A DNA stretch of 6,884 nt from Candidatus Cloacimonadota bacterium (GTDB lineage: Bacteria; Cloacimonadota; Cloacimonadia; Cloacimonadales; Cloacimonadaceae). A program made the translations under genes and the position numbers. Under the pieces are notes generated by a model. The model did not search any database. It was not told where the DNA came from and saw only the letters and a program-made list of their open reading frames with translations. Below, piece after piece: positions 6,636-6,884 of this stretch. Where the stretch lies: contig VGPI01000111.1 of assembly GCA_016875595.1 (NCBI GenBank), forward strand, positions 1 through 6,884. The letters run 5' to 3'. Each line of letters begins with the position of its first letter. Positions within the stretch are counted from its first letter, which is position 1.

Positions 6636-6729
6636 TCCTCCTTGCTTGATTACCTTAGTATAACCTTAGTATAACCTTACGACCGTAAGGTTATACTAAG
6701 GTTATACTAAGGTAATCAAGCAAGGAGGA
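6636..6729. repeat. 94-bp palindrome with perfect 46-bp arms
   Basis: Bases 6636-6681 and 6684-6729 are exact reverse complements, separated only by AC at 6682-6683. Each arm contains two tandem copies of the 11-mer ACCTTAGTATA and a partial third (ACCTTACG) toward the centre, plus an outer part TCCTCCTTGCTTGATT. Symmetry stops sharply at both ends apart from scattered matches. No T-tract follows, so a simple terminator is unlikely. It could be a small mobile or miniature inverted-repeat element, a protein-binding or recombination site, or a cruciform-forming element; function is unknown. Confidence 0.93.
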
Positions 6730-6752
6730 AGATGGCAAAGTGTCGCTATCCG

Positions 6753-6788
6753 GCTTTCAGGTAGGGGCGCTTTCCCTCAGCGCCCCAT
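6753..6788 (+). repeat. 36-bp repeat with GTAG-headed REP-like hairpin, copy 1
   Basis: The unit starts GCTTTCAGGTAGGGGCGC and ends CAGCGCCCCAT. GTAG (6761-6764) is followed by the stem GGGCGCT / AGCGCCC (6765-6771 and 6779-6785) with the 7-base loop TTCCCTC. It is repeated 96 bases downstream with one mismatch. Confidence 0.85.
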
Positions 6789-6818
6789 GGATGGATCAGC
6801 AATCGTCATTGGGAGATA

Positions 6819-6842
6819 GGTCGCTGCAGAGAGCGACCCTAC
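6819..6842 (-). repeat. GTAG-headed REP-like hairpin, inverted orientation
   Basis: On the minus strand GTAG (6842-6839) is followed by the stem GGTCGCT / AGCGACC (6838-6832 and 6825-6819) with a 6-base loop. The architecture matches the two flanking + strand hairpins, with which it forms an alternating arrangement, although the stem sequence differs. Confidence 0.7.
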
Positions 6843-6848
6843 GATCCA

Positions 6849-6884
6849 GCTTTCAGGTAGGGGCGTTTTCCCTCAGCGCCCCAT
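6849..6884 (+). repeat. 36-bp repeat with GTAG-headed REP-like hairpin, copy 2
   Basis: Matches copy 1 at 6753-6788 in 35 of 36 bases. The one change, C to T at 6866, turns a C-G pair of the stem into a T-G (U-G in RNA) wobble, so the fold is kept. The copy ends exactly at the window edge, so the repeat may be longer. Confidence 0.85.

Larger units (their letters stand above)
6545..6884. other. Non-coding repeat-rich region after the hcp operon
   Basis: About 340 bases with no convincing gene on either strand. From 6545 to about 6635 nothing recognisable is seen apart from short chance frames. The rest is made of a long palindrome (6636-6729) and a cluster of three GTAG-headed hairpins (6753-6884), each listed separately. 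The repeat cluster runs into the window edge and may continue beyond it. Confidence 0.75.

Noticed and set aside
6553..6663. 36-codon frame starting ATGAACCCT
   Set aside because: It has no ribosome-binding site, runs into the palindrome arm and has no recognisable features.
6636..6729. Palindrome as a bidirectional terminator
   Set aside because: The stem is AT-rich in the centre, far longer than usual and not followed by a T-tract on either side; hcp already has a good terminator upstream.
6722..6764. AAGGAGGA followed by ATG at 6732 and a 10-codon frame
   Set aside because: Spacing is too short, and the SD-like sequence is simply the outer part of the palindrome arm; probably chance.
6753..6884. 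CRISPR array
   Set aside because: There are only two 36-bp copies, with a 60-base interval that itself contains a related hairpin, and no cas genes; REP-like repeats explain it better.

Overview
The window joins two unrelated blocks on the + strand, followed by a repeat-rich tail. The host looks like a strict anaerobe: the hybrid-cluster protein has the class I N-terminal cysteine spacing, and its partner is a clostridial-type ferredoxin. A member of the FCB/Cloacimonadota type is possible from the overall look of the genes and the GTAG-headed GC hairpins, but this is a guess; no rRNA or other marker is present.

Block 1 (about 37-2663) is a fragment of a phage tail module. It holds the C-terminal part of a tail tape-measure protein and two tightly packed downstream genes that I do not recognise, probably tail or baseplate proteins. 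The tape-measure frame is blocked upstream by a stop at 34-36, and no lysis, fibre or integration gene follows, so this is probably a decayed or truncated prophage. The block is G-rich on its coding strand. It ends in a 340-base non-coding stretch that starts with one degenerate and two perfect copies of a short repeat resembling the terminal repeats of an insertion sequence.

Block 2 (3006-6544) is a compact operon: TetR-family repressor, ferredoxin-like iron-sulfur protein, small cupin and hydroxylamine reductase/hybrid-cluster protein (hcp). The first two genes overlap by 4 bases (ATGA), the cupin follows 10 bases later, and hcp comes after an 80-base spacer carrying a hairpin. A 22-bp imperfect palindrome (2972-2993) just before the tetR ribosome-binding site is a good autoregulatory operator candidate. 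A strong intrinsic terminator (6513-6544) closes the operon. All seven hybrid-cluster ligands of Hcp are present at the same residue numbers as in Desulfovibrio vulgaris Hcp. The likely job is protection from nitric oxide or hydroxylamine, with the iron-sulfur protein as candidate electron donor and TetR as candidate sensor or repressor.

Block 3 (6545-6884) has no convincing gene. It contains a 94-bp palindrome with perfect 46-bp arms built from 11-bp tandem repeats, then a cluster of REP-like hairpins, each headed by GTAG. Two of these lie in a 36-bp direct repeat spaced 96 bp apart, with an oppositely oriented hairpin between them. The same hairpin architecture occurs in the cupin-hcp spacer.
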